The notes beneath the pieces are model-generated. The model had not been told where the DNA came from. It searched no databases and saw only the letters and a program-made list of their open reading frames with translations. Below, piece by piece: positions 63,833 through 64,000 of a stretch of 64,000 nt of DNA. The stretch lies in contig NZ_SJNX01000001.1 in assembly GCF_004331075.1 (NCBI RefSeq), positions 124,001 to 188,000 of the forward strand, given 5' to 3'. The stretch comes from Acinetobacter brisouioides. Lineage in GTDB: Bacteria > Pseudomonadota > Gammaproteobacteria > Pseudomonadales > Moraxellaceae. Numbering within the stretch: position 1 is the stretch's first letter; the number at the start of each line of letters is the position of its first letter. The position numbers and the translations under genes were made by a program.

Positions 63833-64000
63833 CTATAGCACGTGAATTTGATTAATCCATTTCTCTTTTTCAGCATCTTCCAAGAAAGAGGCTTCAAATG
63901 AATTAATCGCCAATTTCTTCAATTCATCTTCACTCAAATCCAAAGCTTCTGCAACTGCAATAAAATTGTCATTCATATAACCGCCAAAATAAGCGGGGTC
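63833..64000 (-). CDS. Adenosine/adenine deaminase family protein, C-terminal part
   Basis: The last 55 residues of a leftward gene enter from the right edge: [20 protein letters not shown], then [17 protein letters not shown] and a stop at 63833. This is the typical C-terminus of adenosine/adenine deaminases (DDPAxFGGY followed by the SFEASFL helix). The 5' part lies outside the window, so the substrate subtype cannot be decided. Confidence 0.8.
   Translation of the reverse strand, partial: DPAYFGGYMNDNFIAVAEALDLSEDELKKLAINSFEASFLEDAEKEKWINQIHVL

Overview
The window looks like a chromosomal segment of an Acinetobacter-type gammaproteobacterium. I infer this from the AT-rich composition, the recognisable housekeeping proteins (AlaS, CsrA, Crp with an OsmC neighbour, HisZ-PurA, a PyrB/pseudo-dihydroorotase pair, EF-P beside EpmB) and the phage gene types. 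No database search was possible, so the genus is a judgement from remembered protein sequence.

Region 1 (1 to about 19,170) is an integrated phage-like element ending at a tRNA-Val(GAC) gene. Reading inward from the tRNA it has a tyrosine integrase, an excisionase-like protein, a CI/LexA-type repressor facing a Cro-like repressor, a CII-like regulator, a helix-turn-helix replication protein with internal iteron-like repeats, a RusA resolvase, and a leftward head/packaging block: HNH, TerS, TerL, prohead protease, major capsid protein, portal, connector, head closure, HK97 gp10-like and DUF3168. That block ends at two intrinsic terminators. No tail, tape-measure, baseplate, fibre, holin or endolysin gene is seen anywhere in the 19 kb. 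Left of the block are a small membrane ORF, a 459-aa protein with an HEPN-like RSRILHG motif (possible anti-phage function), a small HTH protein and an AT-rich set of hairpins. This layout matches a capsid-forming satellite (cf-PICI type) that would borrow tails from a helper phage. The left attachment site is outside the window, so a full prophage with displaced tail genes is not excluded.

Region 2 (19,168 to 64,000) is ordinary core chromosome in short operons. It holds: a MoxR-DUF58-transglutaminase (TgpA-like) operon; cstA with a YbdD-like gene; efp divergent from epmB; a PilZ-domain gene overlapping a FimX-like degenerate GGDEF-EAL gene; rpmE; gloA; an ampG-type permease with a large extracytoplasmic insert; a Lon-family protease; pyrB with a pseudo-dihydroorotase; rlmKL; a DUF945 protein; clpB; osmC-like and crp; an aldo/keto reductase; an M48 lipoprotein protease; purA and hisZ; an Lrp-type regulator divergent from azlCD; an Epd/GAPDH-like dehydrogenase; alaS, lysC and csrA; a small lipoprotein gene with rnhB; cytochrome b561; and the 3' end of an adenosine/adenine deaminase gene. 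Most units close with clear intrinsic terminators.

The most notable items are the tail-less packaging module with its possible packaging-site repeats (ten TTAACT hexamers in and beside terS), the HEPN-like accessory gene, the iterons in the replication gene, a vestigial repressor C-terminus beside the intact repressor, and the Ig-like insert in the AmpG permease.
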